Shown one piece after another: positions 7,528 through 16,123 of a DNA stretch of 64,000 bases (the stretch's first letter is position 1; each line of letters begins with the position of its first letter). The translations under genes and the position numbers were made by a program. The notes under the pieces were generated by a model. The model searched no databases. It had not been told where the DNA came from and was given only the letters and a program-made list of their open reading frames with translations. Source of the DNA: Zeimonas sp044507525 (lineage in GTDB: Bacteria > Pseudomonadota > Gammaproteobacteria > Burkholderiales > Burkholderiaceae_E); NCBI GenBank assembly GCA_044507525.1, contig JBIQJM010000008.1, forward strand, positions 1 through 64,000. The letters run 5' to 3'.

Positions 7528-7541
7528 GCTCCGTACGGAGC
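7528..7541. repeat. Perfect 14-base palindrome in the fliD leader
   Basis: GCTCCGTACGGAGC is fully self-complementary and lies 30 bases before the fliD start codon. It could be an operator half-pair or a short RNA hairpin near the ribosome site; no family is recognised. Confidence 0.45.
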
Positions 7542-7571
7542 CGTCCGCCGCGTCCCGAGACAGGAGTCAGC

Positions 7572-8978
7572 ATGGCCACCATCAGCGGTACGTCCAACCT
7601 GGACGTCACCGGAATCGTCTCGCAGCTGATGCAGATCGAGCGACGTCCGATGCAGTCGATCGAGCGCACGCTCTCGGGCATCCAGACGCAGCTCTCGGCG
7701 TGGGGTCGAATACAGTCCGCGCTTTCGACGCTGCAGGATGCCGCCCGCAAGCTCGGACGCAACGACACGTGGAAAGCCGCCAGCGCGACGAGCGGCGACG
7801 AGGCCGTCGTGAAGGCGACGGCCGGCAGCGGCGCGATCGCAGGGTCCTACTCGATCGAAGTGCTCGCCCTCGCCGGTCACCAGACGCTGGCCAGCGGAGC
7901 GTACGCATCGGCAGACGCCGTCGTCGGCGGCGGCACGCTGCGCGTCCAGTTCGGCACGCTCGCCGCCGACGGCACGAGCTTCGCCGCGAATGCCGAACGA
8001 CCCGAAGTGTCGATCGCGATCGCGAGCGGATCGACGCTGGCACAGGTGCGCGATGCCATCAATGCCGCCGACGCAGGCGTCAGCGCGACGCTCGTGGCGG
8101 ACGGCACCGGCCAGCGCCTGATGCTGCGCAGCGCCGAGACCGGAGCCGCGCAGGCCTTCTCGATCGCGGTCGACGACCCCGGCGCCACCGGCCTGTCGGC
8201 GCTCGCGCACGACCCGGTGTCGGGCAGCGGCATGCAACGCACGCAGACGGCGAGCGACGCGTCGGTGAAGGTCAACGGCCTGACCGTCGCCGCCGCGGGC
8301 AATCGACTCGAAGGCGTGATCCAGGACGTCACGCTCGAGCTCAAGCGCGAGACCGCCGCGCCGGTCGAGATCGGCGTCGCCAGCGACGCGAAAGCGCTGC
8401 GGGAGTCGATCGACGCGTTCGCCAAGGCCTACAACGATCTCAACCGGCTGATCACCGACCAGACCCGCTACGATGCGGCAACCAAGTCGGCGGGCCCCCT
8501 TCAGGGCAACCAGAGCGCCGTACGCGTGCAGCAGCAGATGCGGGAGTTGCTGCGCACGACGATCGGCGACGGCCCGCTCGACAGCCTGAACGCGATCGGC
8601 CTGGAGTTGCAGCGCGACGGCTCGCTCGCCGTCTCCGAGGCGAAGATGAACAAGGCGCTCGCCTCTCCCGAACGGCTGCGTGCGTTCTTCGCCGCCGTCT
8701 CGGACACGCCCGAGCAGGAAGGCTTCGCGCACCGTCTCGTCGCGCGGATCCGCAACCTGCTCGACCCCGAAGGCGCGCTGCCGGCGGTGACCGACTCGCT
8801 GAAGGCCCGCCAGCGCAGCGCCGAGCAGCAGCAGGAACGCCTCGAGGCGCGCCTGTCGGACATCCAGAAACGCCTGATGCGCCAGTACACGGCGCTCGAC
8901 GCGAACCTGTCGCGAATCGCCGGCTCGTTCGCCGGCGTCGACGGGCTGTTGAACAACCTGAACAACTCCCGGAACTGA
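7572..8978 (+). CDS. fliD: FliD, filament cap protein
   Basis: A 468-residue protein that caps the filament tip and folds incoming flagellin. The N-terminus (MATISGTSNLDVTGIVSQLMQIE) is the FliD_N domain. The middle contains VSIAIASGSTLAQVRDAIN and the C-terminal FliD domain (about residues 225-450) includes LRESIDAFAKAYNDLNRLI. The end shows a coiled coil (ARQRSAEQQQERLEARLSDI) and YTALDANLSRI. The start is set by AGGAG 5 bases before the ATG at 7572; an upstream in-frame ATG at 7485 adds residues unlike the family. No FliA promoter is visible between the fliC terminator and this gene, so its expression source is unclear. Confidence 0.96.
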   Translation: MATISGTSNLDVTGIVSQLMQIERRPMQSIERTLSGIQTQLSAWGRIQSALSTLQDAARKLGRNDTWKAASATSGDEAVVKATAGSGAIAGSYSIEVLALAGHQTLASGAYASADAVVGGGTLRVQFGTLAADGTSFAANAERPEVSIAIASGSTLAQVRDAINAADAGVSATLVADGTGQRLMLRSAETGAAQAFSIAVDDPGATGLSALAHDPVSGSGMQRTQTASDASVKVNGLTVAAAGNRLEGVIQDVTLELKRETAAPVEIGVASDAKALRESIDAFAKAYNDLNRLITDQTRYDAATKSAGPLQGNQSAVRVQQQMRELLRTTIGDGPLDSLNAIGLELQRDGSLAVSEAKMNKALASPERLRAFFAAVSDTPEQEGFAHRLVARIRNLLDPEGALPAVTDSLKARQRSAEQQQERLEARLSDIQKRLMRQYTALDANLSRIAGSFAGVDGLLNNLNNSRN

Positions 8979-9021
8979 GCCGGGCGCAGTCGACGCGCAG
9001 CAGTCGGGGACCATCGACGCG

Positions 9022-9048
9022 TCAAGACGAGCGACGAGCGGCCGATAA
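9022..9048 (+). promoter_or_regulatory. Sigma-28 (FliA) promoter of fliS
   Basis: TCAAGACG, 11 bases, GCCGATAA: a perfect -10 with correct spacing, 33 bases before the fliS start. Confidence 0.82.
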
Positions 9049-9081
9049 CCGGTACATCGGTCATCGCAAGGACGCCGTCGC

Positions 9082-9525
9082 ATGTTCTCCCCGCCGCGCA
9101 GTTTCGCCGCCTCCGCCTTCGCTTCCTCCTACCGCAACCTCGAGCTGGAGACATCCGTGGCACAGGCCGATCCGCACAGACTCATCGAGATGCTCTTCGA
9201 CGGTGCGGCAGCCGCGATCCTGCAGGCGCGCCAGGCCCTGCGCGAAGGGCGCATCGCTGCCAAGGGGGAAGCCACGGGACGCGCGCTGCGCATCCTGGAC
9301 GAAGGCCTGAAGGCCTCGCTCGACCCGCGCGGCGGCGACCTGACGACGAACCTGAGGACGCTCTACGCCTACATGACGCACCGCCTGCTCGAAGCCAATC
9401 TCTCGAACGACGACGCGAAGTACGACGAAGTGAGCGGCATGCTCGACCAGTTGCGCGGCGCATGGAGAAGCATCGGCGCCCAGGTGCGCGCGCCGGCGAA
9501 CGGCAAGGCGCTCGCACCGGCATGA
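9082..9525 (+). CDS. fliS: FliS, flagellin export chaperone
   Basis: A 147-residue helical chaperone that binds the flagellin C-terminus in the cytoplasm and stops early polymerisation. Family blocks are YRNLELETSVAQADPHRLIEMLFDG, GRALRILDEGLKASLDP and LYAYMTHRLLEANLSND. A variable Pro/Phe-rich lead of about 14 residues precedes the conserved Tyr-containing start. The gene has its own sigma-28 promoter. fliT follows closely, and an ATGA at the fliS stop offers an alternative coupled start for fliT. Confidence 0.95.
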   Translation: MFSPPRSFAASAFASSYRNLELETSVAQADPHRLIEMLFDGAAAAILQARQALREGRIAAKGEATGRALRILDEGLKASLDPRGGDLTTNLRTLYAYMTHRLLEANLSNDDAKYDEVSGMLDQLRGAWRSIGAQVRAPANGKALAPA

Positions 9526-9584
9526 TCGCGGCGAGCCGGCGGATGCCCCGACGTTCCCGCCCTGCGCGGCACCGATCCCCCGGA

Positions 9585-9893
9585 ATGTCGCTGATCGACC
9601 GCTACCGCGAGATCGAAGGGGTCGCCGCCGAGATGCTCGAAGCGGGCCGCGCCGGGAACTGGGACCGGGTCGGCACCCTGGGCACGACGATCCGCTCGCT
9701 CGCCGACGGCGTCGCCCGCGCGGGGGGCTGCGACGGACTGGACGACGAGCAGCGGCGCGAACGGCTGCGCATCCTGCGGCGGCTGATCGTGCTCGACGGC
9801 GAATTGCGGCGCATGTCCGATCCGGCCAGCGCCTGGCTCGACGCGATGTTCGACGCCCGCCCGAACGAAGGGAACTCCCCCCGCGTCGCTTGA
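9585..9893 (+). CDS. fliT: FliT-like export chaperone
   Basis: A short, mostly helical protein of about 102 residues in the fliT position after fliS. FliT binds FliD as an export chaperone and in enterics also restrains FlhDC. The opening MSLIDRYREIEGVAAEMLEAGRAGNWDRV has the usual FliT look, with Trp and Asp in the helix-1/2 turn, and WLDAMFDAR sits near the end. The start is uncertain. The ATG at 9585 fits the family but has only a poor GGA ahead of it. The ATG at 9522 overlaps the fliS stop but adds 21 arginine/proline-rich residues. Sequence conservation in this family is low, so the call leans on gene order. Confidence 0.75.
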   Translation: MSLIDRYREIEGVAAEMLEAGRAGNWDRVGTLGTTIRSLADGVARAGGCDGLDDEQRRERLRILRRLIVLDGELRRMSDPASAWLDAMFDARPNEGNSPRVA

Positions 9894-9937
9894 CAGCACG
9901 CGGCCCAGGGGAAATCATCCGGCGCTCGTCCCCCGAA

Positions 9938-10729
9938 ATGCCGAACGCCGCCTCCTCCATCGGCCCGGACCTCGCCGGTTCGCTGAGCCCCGAATACCGC
10001 ATCGAAGGCGAATTCGCGGTACGGGCGGTGCTGCGCGAGCTGATGGCGCGGCGTTCGCTCGTCACGCTGTACCCGGAGGGCCGGGTCGACGACGCGCTCG
10101 TCACGCGCATCGTCCACGTCGCGCCCGACGGCGTGGAACTGGACGCATCGGGGCAGCCGCAGAGCCGTGCGGCGCTGCGCGACGCCCGCTTCGCCATCGG
10201 CGTCGCGTTTCCCGAGAACGTGAAGACGCAGTTCCGTCTCGACGCAATGTCGCTGGCCGAGGAATCGACGATGCCGAACTCGGCGGAAGGGCCGGTCGCC
10301 ACGGTGACGACGCTGCAGGCACCGGTGCCGAGCGAGATCTACCGGCTGCAGCGCCGGGAGTCCTTTCGCGTGCGCCCGCCGGCGGAGGACGACGTCCACT
10401 GCGTGCAGCGCGTCGCCATCGGCCGCGAGGTACGGCACCGCCTGATCGATCTCAGCGCCGGCGGGCTGTCGATCCGGATGGCGGCGGACGAAACACCGCC
10501 CGCACCGGGACGCATCTGGCGCCAGAGCCGGATCGAGACCGCGACCTCGCTCGTCATCCCGTGCGAGCTCATCGCACGCGGCGTCTACGAGGATCCCGCG
10601 CTCGAAGGCGCGCGTCGCGTGGCCTTCGCCTTCCACGCGATGCCGAGCGACGTGCTGCGCCGCGTGCAGATGTACGTGATCGACATCGAGAAGCGCCTGC
10701 GGCGCGAGGAACCGCGTTCCTCCGGCTGA
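9938..10729 (+). CDS. ycgR: YcgR-like flagellar brake protein with PilZ domain
   Basis: A 263-residue c-di-GMP effector. Residues about 15-120 form the YcgR N-terminal beta domain (YRIEGEFAVRAVLRELMARR). Residues about 130-250 form the PilZ domain with both ligand motifs: RRESFRVR (RxxxR) and DLSAGG (D/NxSxxG). In enterics YcgR with bound c-di-GMP docks on the MotA/FliG interface and slows the motor. The HD-GYP and GGDEF proteins in this window are plausible sources of c-di-GMP control. Start uncertain: ATG at 9938 is taken, while a TTG at 9890 overlapping the fliT stop would add 16 residues. Confidence 0.88.
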   Translation: MPNAASSIGPDLAGSLSPEYRIEGEFAVRAVLRELMARRSLVTLYPEGRVDDALVTRIVHVAPDGVELDASGQPQSRAALRDARFAIGVAFPENVKTQFRLDAMSLAEESTMPNSAEGPVATVTTLQAPVPSEIYRLQRRESFRVRPPAEDDVHCVQRVAIGREVRHRLIDLSAGGLSIRMAADETPPAPGRIWRQSRIETATSLVIPCELIARGVYEDPALEGARRVAFAFHAMPSDVLRRVQMYVIDIEKRLRREEPRSSG

Positions 10730-10828
10730 GCGGACGCAGGAAGAAATTCACGGCCCATCTTCGCTGCAGGACGCGGCATCCTCTCCGGGGCAGCCGTCGC
10801 CGCGGCCGGACCGGGACGCTGCCGGGCC

Positions 10829-11155
10829 CTACACCGGCATGTTCATGATGTCCGTGTACGCCGCCACCAGCCGGTTGCGCACCGTGAGCGCCGCCTGGAA
10901 CGCCACCTGCGACTTCTGCATCGCCATCATCGTCTGCTCGAGGCTCGCGCCGTCGGCGCCCATCAGGAACTGGCGCTGCAGCGATACGCTGTCTTCCTGT
11001 AGCCGGCTCACGCCCTGAAGCGCATCCTTCAGCGCGCCCGAGAACGAGGCCGCCGCGTCGGCTCCGGGTGCCCCGCCCGGCTGCGCAAGGGCACCGGCGG
11101 AGCCCGACGCACCGGTCGTCGGGAATTGCTGGAAAGCGGGAAAACGTACGTCCAT
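10829..11155 (-). CDS. fliE: FliE, MS-ring/rod junction protein
   Basis: A 108-residue small rod component that joins the MS ring to the proximal rod and is needed for export of the other rod proteins. The C-terminal half holds the family signature: SFSGALKDALQGVSRLQEDS, QFLMGADGASLEQTMMAMQKSQVAFQ (here split for reading) and a terminal AYTDIMNMPV. The Ala/Gly-rich stretch at 20-45 is variable in the family. The ATG at 11155 is chosen; a GTG nine codons upstream lacks a ribosome site. It diverges from fliF across an FlhD4C2 box. Confidence 0.95.
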   Translation of the reverse strand: MDVRFPAFQQFPTTGASGSAGALAQPGGAPGADAAASFSGALKDALQGVSRLQEDSVSLQRQFLMGADGASLEQTMMAMQKSQVAFQAALTVRNRLVAAYTDIMNMPV

Positions 11156-11219
11156 CGTCGACTCTCGGCTCGGCAGCGACACCCGGATCTTGAGCCCGTT
11201 CGGCTCCTGCCGGAGACCG

Positions 11220-11246
11220 AAATAGCGGCATCGGCACCCGCTATTT
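11220..11246. promoter_or_regulatory. FlhD4C2 operator between fliE and fliF
   Basis: AAATAGCG, 11 bases, CGCTATTT is a perfect inverted repeat. It matches the core of the enteric FlhD4C2 box, AAATA(A/G)CG-N10-12-CG(C/T)TATTT, in sequence and spacing. It lies 65 bases before fliE and 41 before fliF, where the enteric site for this divergent pair also sits. The weaker outer halves of the consensus are not well kept. Confidence 0.8.
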
Positions 11247-11286
11247 GCCGCTTGAGTCCGCCCGCCTCCGTCCGATACTGCGCCGC

Positions 11287-12930
11287 ATGGATGCTGCCGT
11301 TCGAACCCTTCCGACCCCCGCGACGCCCTTTGCCGCGTTCGCCGCGGTTCCGACCCGGCGCAAGTGGATGGCCGCCGGCGGCGTCGCCGCGCTGATCGCG
11401 ATCATCGCCGTCTCCATCCTCTGGTCGCGCACGCCCGAGTACCGCGTACTGTTCGCCAACACCTCCGACAAGGACGGTGGGGCGATCATCGCCGCGCTCA
11501 CGCAGCTGAACGTGCCGTACCGCTTCGCGCCCGGCGGTGCCGCGATCCTCGTTCCCGAAGACCGCGTGCACGACGTGCGACTGAAGCTCGCGTCGCAGGG
11601 CCTGCCGCGCGGCGGCACCGTCGGCTTCGAGCTGCTCGAGAACCAGAAGTTCGGCGTCACGCAGTTCCAGGAGCGGCTCAACTTCCAGCGCGGGCTGGAA
11701 GGCGAGCTCTCGCGCTCGATCCAGTCGATCGCCGCCGTGCAGAACGCACGCGTGCACCTGGCGCTGCCCACGCAGAACGGCTTCCTGCGCGAACAGCAGA
11801 AGCCCTCCGCCTCGGTGCTGCTGTCGCTGCACCCGGGGCGACAGATCGACCGCGCGCAGGTTGCCGGCATAGTCCACCTGATCGCTGCCTCGGTGCCGAA
11901 CCTCTCGCCGAAGCAGGTGAGCGTCATCGACCAGACCGGCTCGCTGCTGTCGTCGGAGGGCGACGCCGCCGCGAACGGCCTCGACGCGAAGCAGCTGAAC
12001 TACGTGCGCAACATCGAGGCGACGCTGAACCGGCGCGTGCTCGACATCGTCGAGCCGATCGTCGGCGCCGGCAACGTACGCGCCCAGATCACCGCCGACA
12101 TCGACTTCACGCAGAGCGAATCGACCGCCGAGCAGTACCGGCCGAACCAGGGCGAGGAACCGGCCGCCGTGCGCAGCCAGCAGAAGATCGAAGCGCCCAC
12201 CGGTGCCTCGACGCTCGTGCAAGGCGTGCCCGGCGCACTGTCGAACCAGCCGCCGCAGGCGACGACCGCGCCGGTGAACGGACCGGCGCAGGACACGCGC
12301 GCCGCGAACCCCCAGGCCGGCGACAGGGGCGCGGCGAGCACGCGCCGCGAATCGGTGACGAACTACGAGGTCGACAAGACCGTCCGCGTCACGCGCAACG
12401 CCACGGGGACGATCAAGCGGCTCAGCGCGGCGGTCGTCGTCGACCACAGGCGCTCGATCGACGAGAACGGCAAGGTCGTGCTCACGCCGCTCACCGCCGA
12501 GGAACTGGGCAACGTGCAATCGCTGGTGCGCGAGGCGATCGGCTTCAACGGCGAGCGCGGCGACTCGATCAACGTCGTGAACGCGCCCTTCACCGACATC
12601 GAGGCGCCGAAGGAAGTCGAGGTGCCGCTGTGGCGCCAGCCGGAGAACGTCGCGCTCGCCCGCGACGTGGGCAAGCAGCTCGGCCTGGTCGTGCTCGCGC
12701 TGATCGTGATCTTCGCGCTGATCCGCCCGGCGCTGAGGGCGGCGACGCGCCCGTCCCGCGCCGCGGGTATCGCCGAGCAGGTCGACGATCCGCTGCAGTT
12801 GCCCGAGCCCGCTTCGACACCCAAGGCGCTGGCGCACGAAGGGGCGCGCCACGAGGACATCCTGAAGACCGCACGCGAGAACCCGGCGACCGTCGCCAAC
12901 GTCGTGCGCAACTGGATCGCCGCCGAATGA
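11287..12930 (+). CDS. fliF: FliF, flagellar MS-ring protein
   Basis: A 547-residue inner-membrane ring protein on which the basal body is built. Two membrane helices are clear: residues about 27-45 (MAAGGVAALIAIIAVSIL) and about 462-482 (LGLVVLALIVIFALIRPAL). Between them are the YscJ/FliF ring modules (EYRVLFANTSDKDGGAIIAAL, VGFELLENQKFGVTQFQE, ARVHLALPTQNGFLREQ). A Gln/Pro/Ala-rich insert lies around 295-365. The C-terminal tail (HEDILKTARENPATVANVV) is the FliG-binding part. ATG at 11287 is used; an upstream ATG at 11245 would place the start inside the FlhDC box. No clear Shine-Dalgarno is seen. Confidence 0.97.
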   Translation: MDAAVRTLPTPATPFAAFAAVPTRRKWMAAGGVAALIAIIAVSILWSRTPEYRVLFANTSDKDGGAIIAALTQLNVPYRFAPGGAAILVPEDRVHDVRLKLASQGLPRGGTVGFELLENQKFGVTQFQERLNFQRGLEGELSRSIQSIAAVQNARVHLALPTQNGFLREQQKPSASVLLSLHPGRQIDRAQVAGIVHLIAASVPNLSPKQVSVIDQTGSLLSSEGDAAANGLDAKQLNYVRNIEATLNRRVLDIVEPIVGAGNVRAQITADIDFTQSESTAEQYRPNQGEEPAAVRSQQKIEAPTGASTLVQGVPGALSNQPPQATTAPVNGPAQDTRAANPQAGDRGAASTRRESVTNYEVDKTVRVTRNATGTIKRLSAAVVVDHRRSIDENGKVVLTPLTAEELGNVQSLVREAIGFNGERGDSINVVNAPFTDIEAPKEVEVPLWRQPENVALARDVGKQLGLVVLALIVIFALIRPALRAATRPSRAAGIAEQVDDPLQLPEPASTPKALAHEGARHEDILKTARENPATVANVVRNWIAAE

Positions 12931-12955
12931 CGTGCCTCCCGGGGAAGCGAGCGTG

Positions 12956-13948
12956 ATGAACGAACAGGGACTCGTCGACAGCGCGATCCTGCTGCTGGCG
13001 CTCGGGGAAGACGCGGCCGCCGAGGTCTTCCGGCACCTGGGTCCGAAGGAGGTGCAGAAGCTCGGCGAGACGATGTCGCGCACGCGCACGACGAGCCGGG
13101 ACCGGCTGCAGTCGGTGCTCGACCGTTTCCACGCCGACGCCGGCGACCTGAGCACGCTCGTCGAGGACAACGACGAGTACATCCGTTCGGTGCTGCGACG
13201 TGCGCTCGGCGAAGACAAGGCCGGGCTGCTGATCGAACGCATCCTGCAGGGCGGCGACGTCTCGGGCATCGAGAGCCTGAAGTGGATGGATCCGCAATCG
13301 GTGGCGGAGCTGATCCGCAACGAGCATCCGCAGATCCTCGCGTCGATCCTCGTCCATCTCGAGCGCGACCAGGCGTCCACGGTGCTGATGCACCTCACCG
13401 AGCGGCTGCGCAACGACGTGATGCTGCGCATCGCGACGCTCGACGGAATCCAGCCGAACGCCCTGCGCGAGCTGAACGACGTGCTCACCAAGGTGCTCGC
13501 CGGCGGCGAGAAGCTCAAGCGCAAGAAGCTCGGCGGCACGAAGGCCGCAGCCGAGATCCTGAACTTCTTCGGCAGCTCGAACGAGGCGATCGTGCTCGAT
13601 GCGATCCGCGAGCAGGATGCGGACCTCGCACAGAGCATCGCCGACCAGATGTTCACCTTCGAGGACCTGAACCGGCTCGAAGACCGCGCGATCCAGCTGC
13701 TGCTGCGCGAGATCCCGAACGAATCGCTGATCGTCGCGCTCAAGGGCGCCGACGCCGAGGTGCGCGAGCGGGTGTTCCGCAACATGAGCCAGCGCGCCGC
13801 CGATACGCTGCGCGACGACCTCGAATCGAAGGGACCGGTACGCCTGTCCGAAGTCGAGGCCGAGCAGAAGGAGATCCTGAAGACGGTGCGTCGCCTCGCG
13901 GAGGAAGGGCAGATCGCGCTCGGCGGAGGCGACGATGCCTTCGTTTGA
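12956..13948 (+). CDS. fliG: FliG, motor switch protein
   Basis: A 330-residue rotor protein that converts stator proton flow into torque. The N-terminal domain begins NEQGLVDSAILLLALGEDAAAEVFRHL and binds FliF. The middle domain contains the EHPQ motif (ELIRNEHPQILASILVH). The C-terminal torque helix region has VLDAIREQDADLAQSIADQMFTFEDL and LKGADAEVRERVFRNMSQRA with the expected charged residues. GGGGAAG lies 8 bases before the ATG at 12956; a GTG one codon earlier is an alternative. It follows fliF by 25 bases and overlaps fliH by 14. Confidence 0.97.
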   Translation: MNEQGLVDSAILLLALGEDAAAEVFRHLGPKEVQKLGETMSRTRTTSRDRLQSVLDRFHADAGDLSTLVEDNDEYIRSVLRRALGEDKAGLLIERILQGGDVSGIESLKWMDPQSVAELIRNEHPQILASILVHLERDQASTVLMHLTERLRNDVMLRIATLDGIQPNALRELNDVLTKVLAGGEKLKRKKLGGTKAAAEILNFFGSSNEAIVLDAIREQDADLAQSIADQMFTFEDLNRLEDRAIQLLLREIPNESLIVALKGADAEVRERVFRNMSQRAADTLRDDLESKGPVRLSEVEAEQKEILKTVRRLAEEGQIALGGGDDAFV

Positions 13949-14681
13949 CGCGCTGCTCGACCATCTGGCGGCGCGCGGACCGGCGGCAGTGGCAGCGGCT
14001 TCGGCGCGCGGCACGAGCCGCATCATCGCGTCGGAACGGCTCGACCGGTACACGCCGTTCTCGATGCATTCGCTCTCGCCGGCGCGCGACGAACCGATTC
14101 GCGACGAACCCGTCGCGGCGCCGGCCGCGCAACCGACCGAAGCACCCGACTACGCCACCGGCCACAAGGTCGGTCTCGCCGAAGGCTTCCGCCGCGGCTT
14201 CGAAGCCGGCGCCGCGCATGCGCGCGCCGAGCACGCCGAGCTCGAACGCCAGGGCGGTGCCCGCCTCGCCGAGCGCATCGAGGCGCTGGCCGAGGATTTC
14301 CGACGGCGACTCGAGGCGATCGAGCGCAACGCCGCCGACGAAGTCGTCGCACTGTCGCTGGAGGTCGCGCGGCATGCGCTGCGTGCGACGCTGGCCGTGC
14401 GGCCCGAGACGATCGTGCCGGTCGTCCAGGAAGCGCTCGCCTGCATCTTCGACGAATCGGTGCGGCTGCACCTGCACCTGAATCCGCTCGACGAGGCACT
14501 CGTGCGCGACGAGCTCGGCACGCGGCTCGCGCAGTCGAACTGCGAGATCGTCGCCGATGCGTCGATCAGCGCCGGCGGATGCCGGATCGAGACGCCGCGC
14601 GCCGAGGTCGACGCGACGATCGAGACGCGCTGGCGCAGGACGATCGCCGCGCTCGGGCACGACGGAAACGATCGGCCATGA
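13935..14681 (+). CDS. fliH: FliH, export ATPase regulator
   Basis: A 248-residue cytoplasmic protein that binds FliI and links it to the C-ring. The middle (about 75-105) shows the small-residue heptads ATGHKVGLAEGFRRGFEAG typical of FliH GxxxG-like repeats, followed by a long helix. The C-terminal FliH/YscL domain includes LSLEVARHALRATLAVRPETIVPVV, LNPLDEALV and GGCRIETPRAEVDATIETR. The overlap with fliG and the 4-base overlap with fliI indicate coupled translation in the fliFGHIJK unit. Confidence 0.92.
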   Translation: MPSFDALLDHLAARGPAAVAAASARGTSRIIASERLDRYTPFSMHSLSPARDEPIRDEPVAAPAAQPTEAPDYATGHKVGLAEGFRRGFEAGAAHARAEHAELERQGGARLAERIEALAEDFRRRLEAIERNAADEVVALSLEVARHALRATLAVRPETIVPVVQEALACIFDESVRLHLHLNPLDEALVRDELGTRLAQSNCEIVADASISAGGCRIETPRAEVDATIETRWRRTIAALGHDGNDRP

Positions 14682-16123
14682 CGCTGGCCCCCGACTGGAC
14701 GGCACTGTTCGCCAACCAGCGCGCACTGCTCGCTGCGGGGGCGCCGATCGCGGCGCACGGCCGCCTCGTGCGCGCCGCCGGCCTGGTGCTCGAGGCCTCG
14801 GGCCTGCGCCTGCCGGTGGGAAGCCTGTGCGTCGTCTCGCAGGACGAGGGACACGATCGATTGTCGGTCGAGGCCGAAGTGGTCGGCTTCTCGGAGGACC
14901 GGCTGTTCCTGATGCCGACCGGCGAGACGCTCGGCCTGTCGCCGGGCGCTCGCGTGATCCCGGCGCGTTCGCCGGTACGCGCGGCTCGCCTCGGCAAGCC
15001 TTCGCATCCCCGCCGGCGGGCGACCGACCGCATGCGGCAGTTGCCGATCGGCGACGGCCTGCTCGGGCGCGTCGTCGACGCGAGCGGCGTACCGCTCGAC
15101 CGCCACGGACCGCTGCACGACGTCGAGATGCAGCCGATCAACGCACGCCCGATCAACGCGATGGAGCGCGAGCCGGTGCGCCAGCCGCTCGACACCGGCG
15201 TGCGCGCGATCAACGCGATGCTCACCGTCGGGCGCGGCCAGCGCCTGGGCCTGTTCGCCGGCGCCGGACTCGGAAAGAGCGTGCTGCTCGGCATGATGGC
15301 GCGCTACACGTCGGCCGACGTCATCGTCGTCGGTCTGATCGGCGAGCGCGGCCGCGAGGTCAAGGAGTTCATCGACGACATCCTCGGCGACGAGGGACGC
15401 CGCCGTTCGGTCGTCGTCGCCGCGCCCGGCGACTCGCCTCCGCTCACGCGCATGCAGGGCGCGGTCTACGCGACGGCGGTCGCCGAGCATTTCCGCGACC
15501 GCGGGCTGCACGTCCTGCTGCTGATGGATTCGCTGACGCGCTACGCGATGGCGGCGCGCGAGGTCGCGCTCGCCGTCGGCGAACCGCCCGCGACCAAGGG
15601 CTATCCTCCGTCGGTGTTCGCACGGCTGCCGCTGCTGATCGAGCGCACCGGCAACGGGCTGAACGGCGTCGGCTCGATCACGGCGTTCTACACGGTGCTC
15701 GCCGAAGGCGACGACCAGCAGGATCCGATCGCCGATTCCGCGCGCTCGCATCTCGACGGACACTTCGTGTTGAGCCGCACGCTCGCCGACGCCGGCCACT
15801 ATCCGGCGATCGACATCGAGCAGTCGATCTCGCGCGTGATGAACAACGTCAGCACGGCGCAGGCGCAGGCGCGCGCTCGCCGCTTCAAGGCCTTGTGGTC
15901 GCAGTACCAGCGCAGCCGCGACCTGATCTCGGTCGGTGCCTACGTGCCGGGCACCGACCCGGAGACCGACCGCGCCATCGCGCTCCATCCGGCGATGCTG
16001 CGCTTCCTGCAGCAGGACCTCGCCGAACGATGCGACCTCGACTCCGCGCAGCAGGCGCTGGCCGCGCTGCTCGAGCCCGGCGCGACACGCAACGAATCGA
16101 ACACGACGGGCAGGAACGGATGA
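14678..16123 (+). CDS. fliI: FliI, flagellum-specific export ATPase
   Basis: A 481-residue F1-beta-like ATPase that powers substrate release at the export gate. The Walker A loop is GLFAGAGLGKSVLLG (about residue 195), Walker B is LHVLLLMDSLTRYA and the signature PPSVFARLPLLIERTG is intact. The N-terminal 100 residues form the beta-barrel domain, with ARPINAMEREPVRQPLDTGVRAI before the P-loop. The C-terminal helical domain ends in a variable tail. It overlaps fliH and fliJ by 4 bases each (ATGA). Confidence 0.97.
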   Translation: MTLAPDWTALFANQRALLAAGAPIAAHGRLVRAAGLVLEASGLRLPVGSLCVVSQDEGHDRLSVEAEVVGFSEDRLFLMPTGETLGLSPGARVIPARSPVRAARLGKPSHPRRRATDRMRQLPIGDGLLGRVVDASGVPLDRHGPLHDVEMQPINARPINAMEREPVRQPLDTGVRAINAMLTVGRGQRLGLFAGAGLGKSVLLGMMARYTSADVIVVGLIGERGREVKEFIDDILGDEGRRRSVVVAAPGDSPPLTRMQGAVYATAVAEHFRDRGLHVLLLMDSLTRYAMAAREVALAVGEPPATKGYPPSVFARLPLLIERTGNGLNGVGSITAFYTVLAEGDDQQDPIADSARSHLDGHFVLSRTLADAGHYPAIDIEQSISRVMNNVSTAQAQARARRFKALWSQYQRSRDLISVGAYVPGTDPETDRAIALHPAMLRFLQQDLAERCDLDSAQQALAALLEPGATRNESNTTGRNG

